From contig JACEEZ010025360.1 in the NCBI GenBank assembly GCA_016584305.1, forward strand, positions 270,501 to 334,500: a stretch of DNA of 64,000 bases, read 5' to 3'. Each line of letters opens with the position of its first letter. The stretch's first letter is position 1. Made by a program: the position numbers and the translations under genes. Origin of the DNA: Chionoecetes opilio. Lineage: Eukaryota > Arthropoda > Malacostraca > Decapoda > Majidae. Shown piece by piece: positions 40,861 to 51,966 of this stretch. Below the pieces are notes generated by a model. It was not told where the DNA came from. It was given only the letters and a program-made list of their open reading frames with translations, and did not search any database.

Positions 40861-41500
40861 TCTATCATATTTGTCTCCATGTAATGCAGTGGTTCTCAAC
40901 CTGTGGTAAGCGAGGGCCTTCCAGGTGGTACGCGAGCACTTTTGACACATGTGCGATTTTTATGCTGTGATACAGAACGATGCTGTGAAGACTGAGCTAC
41001 TGCTGAGCCGGAGCTGTCCAGTACAACGAAAGGAGAGGATGTTTTCAACGTTGTGGACAATTTCTTCAAGCAGAATGAACTGGATTGGGGAAAGTTGGTC
41101 GGATGCACGACAGATGGGGCTCGGTCGAAAGTCAGGGTTTCAAGCCCGTGTGCAAGCTGTGGCACCAAACACCACCGCTGTCCATTGTTTCCTAAACAGA
41201 TTCGCCCTTTGTGCTAAGGTGCTCCCTCCGAAGTTGTTATCATGCTTGAACAGTTATCAGAATCCAGAATTTTGTCAAAACGTCCGCCCTGAATAGTCGG
41301 CTGTTCAAGCTGCTCTGTGAAGATCTCGGCTCCGACCACACCTGTCTCCTCTACCACACAGAGGTGCGCTGGCTCTCCCGGGGGAATACGATGAGGCGTC
41401 TCTTTGAACTGAGGGATGAACTCCTCGTGTTCTTCACGGAGAAAGAACACAATTTTCAAAAAGATCTGAAGGACGAGGAGTTCATCTCAAGGTTGGCCTA

Positions 41501-42299
41501 TAGCACGTTTTCGTGACGTTCACCACCCTGGTCCTGTCTAGTCCAGACCGGTGCAGACTGGACTGATGCTCGCGAAAATACATCGAGACTGGCTCCGTCC
41601 CATTCGTCGTTCCTATTGGCTGGGGGATCGAGTGGGCGGTCCTCTGGGCAGAAATCCAAACATTTTTAAAAAGTGCGCGTTTTTACTCAATGGGAAGTCA
41701 AGTAGCAGGGATGACTGTGAAAAATGAATGATGAAATTTCATTTAATTTACCGTTAATAACACTATCTATAGTCGCCACTGCACTAATGTCGCAGGGGGG
41801 CATATATTACGAGTTTTAGCATTACTACAGATCACATCACGTGCACAGTACGTAGCTTACATTATCTACACAACACTATATAGCTACATGTCTTCAGTGA
41901 CACATACAAGTCTGTAGTGATGCTAAAATTCGTAATATATGGCGCCTGGTGACATTAGTGTTGTGGCCACTATAGTGTTGTTGACGGTACATTAATTTCC
42001 CAAGATGATGTTTCAGCAAATTGCGAATATTGTAATTTTTCGTGAAATTACTTTAGTCTTATGGTCGGCCATCATGGTGTTTCATGTCTTATCAGCAGCA
42101 CGAGAAGCTCCTGGTCGTCTTCCCCGCTGACTGTAGTGCGCATGCGCCTGTTCTCCCCACACTAGTCCAAGGTGGTCCTGCTCGCTGGCCTGGCCCAGTC
42201 TCGCCCGTTCCAGCCCGGTCCAATCCGCCTCGCGAAAACAGTGGCCGCCCGGGACTAGTCCAGTCCAGACCGGGCCAGAGCGGTCGCGAAAACGCGCTA
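41501..42299. mobile_element. Harbinger-like MITE with CTA duplication
   Basis: Ends TAGCACGTTTTCGTGAC and, inverted, TAGCGCGTTTTCGCGAC; flanked by CTA at 41498-41500 and 42300-42302. The 3-bp TNA target duplication fits PIF/Harbinger. Removing it restores the hAT reading frame around LAYLSN. Confidence 0.8.
41751..41987. mobile_element. mariner-like MITE (family Y), 237 bp
   Basis: Ends CCGTTAATAACACTAT and, inverted, CCGTCAACAACACTAT; flanked by TA (41749-41750, 41988-41989). The interior shares TGTAGTGATGCTAAAATTCG with family Y copies at 54495-55158 and 55372-55846. Confidence 0.78.
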
Positions 42300-42959
42300 C
42301 TACCTGTCGAACATTTTTGGGGCCCTCAACTACTTAAACCTGTCGTTCCAAGGGCCCAACGGCACTGTCACCCAGTTCATCTCGAAGCTGGGAGCGTTTG
42401 TCCGGAAGTTGGACCTCTGGATGAAGAACGTGGAGAGCAAACTCTACAGAATGTTCAAACTCCTGACCCCCCTTGAGAGCGAGTCCAGTGATGAATTTGC
42501 CCAAGAAATCGTCCGTCACCTCTCAATGCTCAAGACTTAGTTGAAGCATTACTTCCCGGACGTGACATGTTGTGCCTACATCGCCAATCTGTTCTCCGTT
42601 GATCCAGCCAATCTGCCTGTCGGGACCGGGGAACACGAGGAGCTCATAAATATCCAGGCTGACGAGGGAGCAAAGACGAAGCACAAGGAATGCTCTCCTA
42701 TAAACTTTTGGGTGAGCATGGCCTCCTCGTACCCGACACTAGCCCGTCACGCTGTTCCCCAGCTACTGAGTTTCCCCTCTATGTGGGAGTGCGAGCAGGG
42801 GTTCTCAGCCATGCTGACCATCAAGTCGAAGAGCCGGAACCGTCTTGCTGCGCCCGGGCATGATTTCTGATGCGCTGTGAGCAAAGTTATGCCCCGCATT
42901 GACCAGCTGGTGGAGAAGAAACTGATGCAGCCCTCGCATTGAATTGAATTGTATCCAAA

Positions 42960-43667
42960 AAATATAGGGTTCTACTGCAGTTTAATGCATGAAAAGGCAT
43001 AGTTATAACCATCCTTGGTAAAAATTTACTTTATGACGTAACTTGCAAGATTTTCAGACAAGCTCAATTTTTTTTTCTCGAAACCTCCAACACAGGGCAT
43101 CGACGAACCTTCAAATCAGCGCCGTTGAACCATCTCATTCATTCCCTTCATAATATTTTAGACCTTTTCATCATGTACAATTTTACTTTATACATACATG
43201 TAAATGTATAAATGCATGAAAATACGTATGTGTAAGTAATATTTTACATTAAACACTTAACCATTATAAATATGGAGAACTAAAGTGGACATAAATGTAC
43301 TGTTTTGTAAACGTCATTGCGGTAAAGATTTGTTTTATCGCCCCTGCCATATCTCGCTTACTACCTTATGAAGGACTAATATTTTGTCATACACGTCTTC
43401 TACTAACCTTCAAACCTCTTGGAAAGCTGTTACTTTGGTCAAAATCACGGACAAGAATAATCTACTATGAATAAATAAGGTGCAACTCTGCTGTCGCCAT
43501 CAGCGCAGTCAGAGACCGCGGGGCAAGCCCTCCCTCACGGACAGCAGCCAGTCTGGATTAGGTTAGGGTTAAGATTAGTTTAGCTTAAAATAAAGCTAAG
43601 CTAAACCTAACCTTAACCTTCACCTAACCTAGTTTGGCTGCTGTCCGTGACAGGCGCCCGTCCCACG
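42960..43667. other. Unassigned, with local inverted repeats
   Basis: 43488-43590 and 43600-43700 pair imperfectly (GGACAGCAGCCAG with TGGCTGCTGTCC; GCCATCAGCGCAG with CTGCGCTGATGGC) around AGCTTAAAATAAAGCT. 43325-43395 also pairs with 44325-44390. Confidence 0.6.
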
Positions 43668-43924
43668 GTCTAGAGTCTAGACTGCGCTGATGGCCACGGC
43701 GGAGCAGCACTTTGTTTATTCTTATTAGATAATTTGGTAAATTTCTAGTGTTTGCCCATACTCTCCCACTTCCCCCAAACAAGTTTGGGGACCTGTGGGA
43801 ATGCAGGGTTTTCGGGTGGGGAACAAATTATGCGTCAGAAACACGTAATTTAAGAGTTGTGTATGGGGGGTTAAAATTCCCTAGATCTATCGTAATTTCC
43901 TTATATCTAGAGAAATTAGCCCAA

Positions 43925-44058
43925 CCAAAATTAACCTAACCTAGCAGGGGGCTTGACCCACCGATAACCTAACCTAACCAAATCTAGCCTAAGCTAACCT
44001 AACCAAATCTAACCCAACCTAACCTACCCTAACCTAACCAAATCTAACCTAGCCTCCT
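43925..44058. repeat. Interstitial telomere-like (CCTAA)n
   Basis: Repeated AACCTAACCTAACC with AACCAAATCTA variants; its partner lies inverted at 59400-59520. Confidence 0.8.
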
Positions 44059-44720
44059 AGCGTGGGCTTGGGGGGGGGTTCTTGACACTTCGGTCATCAT
44101 TCTATGAGGATCGTTAGGTTCACGTCTCTGGACTCAGAAGAAATCCAATAAATTTACCCTAGATCTAGGGAATTTTTTCAACACCTCTAACTCAAAAACT
44201 ATGTGGTTGCGACGCATATTTTGTACCGCAGCCAAATATCCCGCATTCCCCCAGGTCCCCAAGCTTGTTTTGTGGGAGAGGGGGAGTATGGGCAAACAGC
44301 AAACACTAGAATAATACCCAAAATATTAGTCCTTCATAAAGTAGTAAGCGATATATGGCAGGGGCGATGAAACGAATCTTAACCATAATTGCTAATGACT
44401 ACTAACTGGCAGGAGTACCGTTATGCAGTGTAACAAGCTATTGTATACCATTATTATTATTATAATTATGGCTTATGATTATTGTCAAACAATAATCCAC
44501 CAACTACACTACCACGACCAGAGCTCACTCAGTGAGCACACACACCTCCCTATCAGAACTGCTCACTCGTTTCAAGATCCCCAAGTCTGTGAAGAGTCCG
44601 ACTTTAAAAGTAACATACCAGCTCCTGATGGTTACAGGGAGTTTCGTACACAAGTTGTTTTGTACCCAGGTGGTTAGTTGGGTATTATTTGACGATAGGA
44701 CCAAACTTCCCTACACAATT

Positions 44721-45597
44721 CCAATGATCTGAAACTCGAGAAATGCCAGTGGTCGCTGGCAGTTTTAACTCAAAGGTTGGTCTACTGTGTTTTGGCTCCG
44801 CGAATAATATTTTTCATAAATTAATTTTGCGATAAACATTGATGCACCGCATCTGAATACCAAAAAATATAGCTCTTCTGTTGTTCTACTAATTATATGG
44901 ATGACATGCATTACGATGGAACGTTCTATAATAGCAATTTAATGCAAATTACTCGCCCCGAGTAGCAAAGCTTAATATATTTTTTACATGTATATTGTGG
45001 CATGTAAAATTTGGGCGATGTTCACACTGTTTTCTAAGACAGTACTGCTGCGTCTGGCAAACGCTTGTCAAAATACAATAAGCAATGCCTTGGAAAAACG
45101 AAGAATAAAGAATGCCAAAATCGGCTTGTTGCTGCGACAATGTAGGTTATAATTGTGGAGGCGACACGCCGCGGCGGGGAGTGGTGGGCGGGGAGATTGT
45201 GGTGGGAAGATTGAATCAAAACATTACGACTTCACGCGTCGACTCATTGCACTTCCAGGCTTTCTATCTGATTGATACACAACAATAACAGGAAAATATG
45301 ACTGCCTAGGTATAGATAGCTTCGAAACATTCGTTATTGACTATATAATATCATAGAGTAGCATTTACCTCGCCCTCAACTATAACCTCCTTGGTTATTT
45401 GGTTATATACAATGTTTTACAGAATCAGGCTTCTATACAATATACATATAGAAGAAAATCGTTCTTAATATTATACTTTTGTGTTTTAAGTGCAGTGGAA
45501 TAAGCCCATATTTTGTTTTCCAGTAGACCAACTTATTATCAAAAAAGTGAGTTAAAACTGCCAGCGACCCCTGGCATTTCGAGTTCCAGTTCTCTCG
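44721..45597 (+). mobile_element. AATT-family MITE, copy 2
   Basis: 877 bp between AATT at 44717-44720 and 45598-45601. The empty site CTACACAATTGGGAGCATGG is present at 58155-58175 and, inverted, at 58737-58755. The ends contain AACTCGAGAAATGCCAG and CTGGCATTTCGAGTT. Confidence 0.93.
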
Positions 45598-45883
45598 AAT
45601 TGGGAGCATGGTTTTTGTTTACCTTATTGTATTCTAAGAGACATTTTCTCTGAGCTTTCCGTCGCAAATCAATAGTTTCGGAGATATAGAACATTTTAGG
45701 TGGGAGGAGGAATACGTCTCCTTATTTACAAAATGCCTCCCTCTTCCTCTTTCTTACAAGAAAAATATTCTTCTACGGTTTTTGGTCACAATATATCCTT
45801 TGTATTTATTTGTAGTGAAAGAGTTATTGGCGTGGCGTTACTGTCACTGTTTGTTTTGATCGCAAGGAGCGGAAGATTTTTAG

Positions 45884-46572
45884 GGTACATAAAAATACCG
45901 AATCGGCCCGAATCGGGGTAGTAAACACCGAATCGGGGCTATAAAATGTCAATTTGCGGGACATAAGGCATTATTAGGAACTGGTAGACACTTTTGTGGG
46001 GTTAATGCCCCTAATTATAACCATAATTACATCGAAAGTGATGCAAAGAAATATTTGTTTGGATGTGATTCCAAAAAATATTTTATTTGCACTGGCCAGG
46101 AGAAGGCGAGGCTGAAGGTGAAGGTCAATCTTTTGTAGGGACCACATTCCAGTTTCTCTTTCTATTGTATTATATGTCTCTTCTCATTTCTTTATCGATG
46201 AACTAATCGTTTTATGTTTGCAGATAGAAGAAACTTTGAAGAATAGAAGCAGGGACGACATTCCACATTAGAAATAATTTATTGAAACAAGCAAACATAA
46301 ATTTCATGTGTTTAATTGGTGATGATGAATAAACAAAATCATTATGTACAGACTGAAACTCTGACTGAGACTGAGACAGTCTCAGTCAGTCTAACCAAAC
46401 AAATATTTCTTTGCATCACTTTCGATGTAATTATGATTATAATTAGGGGCATTAACCCCACAAAAGTGTCTACCAGTTCCTAATAATGCCTTGTCCCGCA
46501 AATTGACATTTTATAGCCCCGATTCGGTGTTTACTACCCCGATTCGGGCCGATTCGGTATTTTTATGGACCG
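45884..46572. mobile_element. Mutator-like non-autonomous element
   Basis: About 689 bp with ~200-bp terminal inverted repeats (GGTACATAAAAATACCGAAT left; CGGTCCATAAAAATACCGAA right inverted; the match continues through GGGGTAGTAAACACCGAAT and GGACATAAGGCATTATTAGG). Flanked by AGATTTTTAG at 45874-45883 and 46573-46582. The other arm holds the single-copy target inverted at 56646-56654. A 9-10 bp duplication and long inverted ends fit MULEs. No transposase. Confidence 0.88.
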
Positions 46573-47231
46573 AGATTTTTAGCATTTTAGCTGTTCACAA
46601 GACTGATAAATAGTTCGCAAGGATAGCTCCCAACATTGAACAGCCCTCTTTTCTGCGAACAGAAATTTGCGAACGTTCGTAGACTTGTGGTAAATATCCC
46701 TCCTGGTGTCATTTCGTAACTCTAGTAATCAAGTCTTACTCTGAGTTGAGTGTACGAAACGACTACGGTTTCATATAGACTTCGAAACAACTTTTTGGTG
46801 TGCGAATCTACTGGTGTACGAACTGACTGCACCCCGCTCCTGATAGTCAGTGATAATCATATAAAGATAAGACATCAAATCTCTTAAGGATCTATGATAG
46901 ACATACATAAAGACACATTGGAAGTTTCGACGTCACTTAACATTTTCCCCCGTCCAAACTTGCCCTAACCTTCCAGACAACACCCAGCCTTGCATCACCC
47001 GATGGCTCGCCGAGGCCTCACCTGATAAATAAGGGAAAAGTGACGCTCCATGGCCACCCATATTATCTTCTGATCACACTACCATTGTCTCTTGGGATGC
47101 CTGGAAGCTGTACAGAGACGCACACCAAGGCCTGCATGTGCAGGGAGGAGCGGCCAGGCGACCTTCCTCACGGCCAGTCGGCCACGGCGCGTCACAACAA
47201 TCGAAAACAAGAAGTCCGGCATCCCGCCGCG

Positions 47232-48107
47232 CAGGGTTGTGAACTTTTGTAGCCCACATTATCGTACAGAGCCACCAAAATTATCGTATTTTCAGATAGA
47301 TTATCGTACAACCTTAGCTAAAATAATATAGTCAGTAGATAACTATATACATCATTGAATTCAGCATTCCACATATAAAAATATTTTCTCTTCACCAAAA
47401 TATATAATATATCCAATCCTGACACAAAATATTCCACGTTGATTAATTTTTTCCAAAATGAAAGAAATTAAATAAAAAAAAAATATATTTAGTAACACAT
47501 ATACTCAAAAGAAGCTGAACTCGAGAACTCTACATAGCTGTCATCCTCAAAAGAAAAGAGGAATTCCTGTTCCTCCTCTATTCTCTTATCCCCTGTGTCA
47601 GCTGGCGCTTATAATGATAGTGTGTCAGTTGTCATCGACACATCATATCATGTGTAGGGATAAAAGTAACACAATCTCCCTTTTCCCTTACACACTGCGC
47701 TGCTGGAAGAGAACCAAGTATGGTTCCCGTTAGAAGTCAGTTTCTTACCTTTGTCTTGGTAAGGTTAATCTTGCTAAATACCCCCTCACAATCTGCGTTC
47801 TATTGCGGCAAGCAACGGTCCAAATCCATGTCATGCAAAGGACCAAAAGTCAAACTCAAAACTCTCTCTCTCTCTCTCTCTCTCTCGCTCTCTCTCTCTC
47901 TAGCTCTCTCTCTCTCGGAAGTTGACAGCGACATATTTTTTTTTTTTTTTTTTTGCGATGACAATTTTTGTATGACTTTATAATGTAATTATATTCGTGA
48001 GTCAATTATCGTATTTTCGTGTACGATTCTCAACCATGCATCGTACGTCGTACGGATAGTCAAATTATCGTACAAATACGATAATTATCGTACAGTTCAC
48101 AACCCTG
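47232..48107. mobile_element. hAT-type non-autonomous element with TC microsatellite
   Basis: Perfect terminal inverted repeat CAGGGTTGTGAAC / GTTCACAACCCTG. The interior has many ATTATCGTAC repeats, a (TC)n run (47861-47917) and poly-T (47937-47954). The matching arm at 52590-52606 lacks it (GACGCATGCCGGAC), giving an empty site; GGCATGCG follows the right end, while the left copy of the duplication is altered. Confidence 0.88.
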
Positions 48108-48109
48108 GG

Positions 48110-48227
48110 CATGCGTCATGGACAGCTTTTTGGCCAGCTCGATAGGAACATAAGAAAACTAGGGGGGGGGGGGGGGGGGCACTCAGTAGAGCGCATACCA
48201 CCGCCCGAATATTTCATCAATTGGTTG
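48110..48227 (+). other. Arm end, poly-G run and conserved CTCAGTAGAGCGCATAC flank
   Basis: Poly-G at 48163-48179, then CACTCAGTAGAGCGCATACC...TTCATCAATTGGTTGC. The same flank is at 51963-52012, on the other side of the loop, also touching (TA)n. Confidence 0.65.
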
Positions 48228-48231
48228 CATG

Positions 48232-48266
<35 letters not shown>

Positions 48267-48284
48267 ATATATATTATATATATA

Positions 48285-48352
<68 letters not shown>
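48228..48352. repeat. (TA)n microsatellite
   Basis: Continues at 48806 after the solo LTR. Confidence 0.95.
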
Positions 48353-48356
<4 letters not shown>

Positions 48357-48801
48357 ACGATTGTAGAACTGTAATCATGTGTGTGTATGTGTGAATGTTT
48401 GGGTGGCGTGCGAGGCAATGTGTGTGTATGTGTGAATGTCTGGGTAGCGAGAGGCAGGAGTGAGAGAGGTCTGGCAGGGGCGCGCCGACGCGCGAAAAGG
48501 ACAGAGGAACAGTGGTCGCCCGTCCATGGTAACGCTCGGATCTGTTCTCCCGCTCCTCTCGCCTATACGCCTGTGCCCTGGAATGCTTGAAGCGTGTGCT
48601 TGTTTGTGAAGATAAGTGTATACACTCCCCTCCTGTAACTGTGTGTGCCTTCTCAAGTACCATGTGGAAATAAATGGTTAAAGGAGACGCTCTTTTACTC
48701 GCCAGTGCTCTGAACGTTACCAGTAAGTAGTCCTCGGATCACCAGTCCCACGCCGAACTCAAGAACAGTGAACTGTCTTTGGTAAGTTACGGGGGGGGCG
48801 T

Positions 48802-48805
<4 letters not shown>
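48353..48805 (+). repeat. Solo LTR inserted in (TA)n
   Basis: 453 bp, ends TGTTACGATTG and GGGGCGTAACA, with AATAAA at 48669-48674 and TA repeats on both sides. The ends resemble those of the 670-bp LTR at 10035, suggesting related Gypsy-type families. The duplication cannot be read inside (TA)n. Confidence 0.75.
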
Positions 48806-48875
<70 letters not shown>

Positions 48876-48877
48876 TA

Positions 48878-48923
<46 letters not shown>

Positions 48924-48931
48924 TATATATC
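48806..48931. repeat. (TA)n microsatellite
   Basis: Directly joins the Penelope terminal sequence. Confidence 0.95.
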
Positions 48932-49133
48932 GTTAAAAGTGATAGCTAGTTCAGCATTTATTATCTTCTTAGAGATATTTTCTCTTTGTCTTAAGAGTGT
49001 CTTATTCTCTTTTGTAATCACTTTTATGACTTCGCCGTAGCTTGTCATGTTTGCTGACACACACAAAATACCACACAGCTTCTTTGCGAGGTGGTACGTC
49101 GGCGTCGGTATTTGGGATATTATCGGACGAAGT

Positions 49134-49998
49134 TTATTGCCCGGCTTGTGTGTCTTGATATTGCCGTGGCAGTTCAAAAAAATTCACCAGAGAGCTTCCC
49201 AAATTTGATGGTGGTGTTGGCAGAATATTGTTCTTGTTTATCAATTTGTTGATTTTTAACTTGAGTGCTTCAGTGGGGTCTTTATTGATCTTGGCGAACT
49301 TCGTAGTGTCGCTGAGGATGTCGTCGATCTTGTTGAGGTATTCAGAAGTGTTTATGATGACGTACGCAGCAGCTTTGTCCGCTCTCCTGATGGTGATGTC
49401 TGGGTCTGATGTTAGCTCTTTCGCGGCGTCAATGTGTTTACGTTCGACGATGCTGCTTCTGTAGTTTCCTCTTGTTTTGGAAGCTTCTGCGATGATTTCT
49501 TGCTTGAAGGCAGGATCGATGGTGACGTCTCCCTTTTTCTCCAGTTTTTCAACATCATCGATGAGTACTTCGCATTCGATTCGTTTTTGGAATTTCTTGG
49601 GTTTTGACATCATGTGGCAGTTGAGACCCATATTAAGTATTTCTTCTTGGTCTGGCGTAAGTACCTTGTTAGTAAGGTTGATGTAGCCTTTGGTGGGACG
49701 ATGGTACTTAAGGTGGCCGCCATTAAGTTTAATCAGCTTTTTTTGGTTGGCTCTGCTTATGGAGCTTTTGTGCTGGTTTGTCATCTCTTTAAAAAAAAAT
49801 TCAGTACTCTCTCTTAAGGCGGCATCGATGTCAGTGTTGTCCCATTTATCTTCCAGCTCACGGTGTACAGGCCGGAGTTCTTGAATCTTTGTATTCAGCT
49901 CTCCTATTCTCTTCCTCATGAAGTTCTTTCTCTCTTCATTGCTGGGCCTTGTTCGGCGTCTTCTGTTGTTATTAACTGCCCCATCACTGCTACTGCTA
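49134..49998 (-). pseudogene. Penelope N-terminal domain (inverted half)
   Basis: The minus strand reads RPSNEERKNFMRKRIGEL, then TNQHKSSISRANQKKLIKL, DITIRRADKAAAYVI (RT motif region 1-2), KINKDPTEALKLKIN and NILPTPPSNLG. After a frameshift near 49190 it continues CHGNIKTHKPGNKLRP and then jumps at LCGIL straight into the terminal sequence, so most of RT is deleted in this half. It is not able to make a full protein. Confidence 0.8.
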
Positions 49999-49999
49999 C

Positions 50000-50980
50000 C
50001 ACCATCAAATTTGGAAAGCTCTCTGGTGAATACGGCATGGGTTACTGCTACGGCAATATCAAGACACACAAGCCGGGCAATAAACTTCGTCCGATAATAT
50101 CCCAAATACCGACGCCGACGTACCACCTCGCAAAGAAGCTGTGTGGTATTTTGACTCCATACGCACCCAATGCCTACAGCCTTCAATCAGCATCAGAGTT
50201 TCTAGACGTATACTCAAGACCCACAACGCCAGAGGTGCAATCACTTCGCTTGATGTCGAGTCCCTCTTCACCAACGTACCTGTTGACCGTACCATCAACT
50301 ACATCATCAATCGGGTGTATAACAACGACTCCATCCCGCCGCTTGACGTCCCGGAACCTGTACTACGTGGACTCCTCGAATGCTGCACTAAAGAAGCACC
50401 TTTTACCTCTCCCCGAGGGAGCAAGTATCAACAAATAGACGGCGTTGGTATGGGCTCTCCCTTAGGAGTATTATTGGCAAACTTCTTCATGGGCTGCGTA
50501 GAAGAAGTATTCAAGAAAATAAGCAAGCCCGACATATACTGCCGCTACATCGATGACATCTTCATCAAAACAACAAGTCACTACGAAGCAGAACAGCTGA
50601 AGCTCTGCCTACAAGATACTTCAGGCCTCACCTTCACCATAGAAAGCAGCTCAGACAAATCAATGCCGTTCTTAGACGTCCTTGTTACGCAGGAAGAAGA
50701 ATCATTCATCACAAACGTCTACGTAAAACCAACGAACACCGGACACTGCCTCAACGGAGAAAGCGAATGCCCACAGAGATATAAAGACTCCACAATCGGT
50801 GCTTACATCAGAAGAGCTCTCACACACTGCAGTACATGGCAACTTATGCACAAAGAAATCGAGCGATCCACTCAAGTCCTCATCAACAACGGCTTCAGCG
50901 AGAGAGACATCAACCGTCAGACTAAGAAAATCTTGGAGAAACAGGTACAACCCTACGCCACAAAAAGAGTCAAGACATAA
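50000..50980 (+). CDS. Penelope-like reverse transcriptase
   Basis: From about 50035 the plus strand reads GYCYGNIKTHKPGNKLRP and PTYHLAKKLCGIL in one frame, then (from 50141, after a frameshift near 50200) SLDVESLFTNVPVDRTI with the first catalytic Asp, GVGMGSPLGVLLANFFM, catalytic YCRYIDDIF (about 50550), MPFLDVLV, TNVYVKPTNTGHCLN. The later frame is open for about 279 codons and ends at 50980. These are the signature motifs of Penelope-like RTs, which are related to telomerase RT. The N-terminus is in the inverted half, so this copy is incomplete. Confidence 0.87.
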
Positions 50981-51057
50981 CTATCTTCTACCGGGCTTTC
51001 TTCTCCACCGCTCACCAGGAAGAAGAAAGAATAATATCACAAATCGTCCACCGTAAC

Positions 51058-51480
51058 GTGAAACCTGCAGACCAAGAGAGGAGAATAAAAACTACAAATT
51101 TACTACAAAAACAAGAACACCAGCAACCTCCTTTCCGTAACAGCCCAAGCCAGACGAAGGAGACAAAACAAAAGTCCCATGTCGTATATAGGATCACATG
51201 CAAAAAAGCAAACTGTGAAGTCCTCCCTCATCCTACATCGGCATGACGACAACGAAGCTGTCCAGACGTCTTACTTGCCACCTAACTTCCCGGAGCCCCA
51301 AAAAGTCACCTATTAGAACAACATGGATCATCATAACAAGAAAATTTCTAGAAGAAAATACAGAATTGGTTGACATGTGTGCAGATGTGCGGCGACTTCC
51401 ATCCTAGAAGCGCTGTACATAAAGAGATCAATCCCAAACTTAACGTACAGGCAAACGACCTACAAGCTTACCCAGCATGA
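51058..51480 (+). pseudogene. Penelope GIY-YIG endonuclease, frameshifted
   Basis: HVVYRITCKKANCEVLPH (51178-51235) and, in another frame, SYIGMTTTKLSRR (51233-51272), followed by SGAPKSHLLEQH and LNVQANDLQA. VVYRITC...SYIG is the GIY-YIG signature with the linker Cys residues of this element class. Several one-base shifts break it. Confidence 0.82.
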
Positions 51481-51704
51481 AAGGAACAAAAGCAAATAAC
51501 AGCCTACTCACAGAAAAGCCAAGCGAAGACCAAACAACCAATCAGCGTCTCCCACTCAAGAAGACGAGAAGCAAAAGCTATCTACCAATCACCGATGCCG
51601 CTAATAGGCTGCGTGGCAGGCAGACCGGCTATAAATAGCGCTTCACCTCGCATCTTAATCATGCTCACCTCAACTCCTGAGGAGAAAACATCTTCCATAT
51701 GCTG

Positions 51705-51730
51705 CTGAAGAAGGGTTCTTAGACCCGAAA
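51705..51730 (+). ncRNA. Variant hammerhead-like core of the Penelope element
   Basis: CTGAAGA, a strong stem-loop GGGTTCTTAGACCC, then GAAA and the self-complementary TCGCGA followed by TA. The usual CTGATGA is CTGAAGA here, so activity is doubtful. Confidence 0.35.
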
Positions 51731-51899
51731 TCGCGATACAGCAAACATGACAAGCTACGGCGAAGTCATAAAAGTGATTACAAAAGAGAATAAGACACTC
51801 TTAAGACAAAGAGAAAATATCTCTAAGAAGATAATAAATATACTGAACTAGCTATCACTTTTAACGAGATCTGTTTCAGAAAATCTCCTGCCCGTATAT

Positions 51900-51900
51900 A

Positions 51901-51962
<62 letters not shown>
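51900..51962. repeat. (TA)n microsatellite
   Basis: Lies between the Penelope end and the CTCAGTATGAGCGCATACC flank. Confidence 0.93.

Positions 51963-51966
<4 letters not shown>

Larger units (their letters stand above)
40985..42945 (+). pseudogene. hAT transposase remnant (ZBED5-like)
   Basis: Frames in order: QNELDWGKLVGCTTDGARS and a VHCFLNR-like segment (41070-41200), RTLLYHTEVRW-type residues around 41340-41380, a split LAYLSNIFG at the inserted element, FGALNYLNLSFQGPNGT (42320), LDLWMKNVESKLYRMF, and the dimerisation region NFWVSMASSYPTLARHAVPQLLSF (42700-42780) then SMWECEQGFSAML. Frameshifts before 41500 and stops near 42538 and 42868 inactivate it. In intact elements this protein cuts the ends and makes 8-bp duplications. 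Confidence 0.78.
40887..42950 (+). mobile_element. hAT element, transposase degenerate, right end not found
   Basis: The left end CAGTGGTTCTCAACCTGTGG is a common hAT terminus. The transposase follows and is interrupted by a 799-bp Harbinger-like element. No matching right end is visible before 43 kb. Confidence 0.75.
43668..48150 (+). repeat. Giant inverted repeat, left arm
   Basis: Pairs with 52562-59761. Anchor matches: GTCTAGAGTCTAGACTGCGC (43668 / 59761), GGTCCTCATAG-type and TTAGG tracts (44 kb / 59.4 kb), GTTATGCAGTGTAACAAGC (44420 / 59045), GAACGTTCGTAGACTTGTGG (46672 / 56550), CAACACCCAGCC (46980 / 52855), GGACAGCTTTTTGGCCAGC (48119 / 52590). Insertions unique to this arm: MITE (44721-45597), MULE (45884-46572), hAT (47232-48107). 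Net arm length is about 2.05 kb. Confidence 0.9.
48932..51875. mobile_element. Penelope-like element with internal inversion
   Basis: The outer ~125 bp are inverted copies (48932-49062 and 51743-51872: CAGCAAACATGACAAGCTAC ... AGCTATCACTTTTAACG). Inside, the N-terminal part lies on the minus strand (49050-49998) and the RT plus nuclease on the plus strand (50000-51480). The segment GNIKTHKPGNKLRPIISQ is present in both halves. (TA)n flanks both ends. EN-containing Penelope elements often have such partial inverted copies. Confidence 0.88.
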
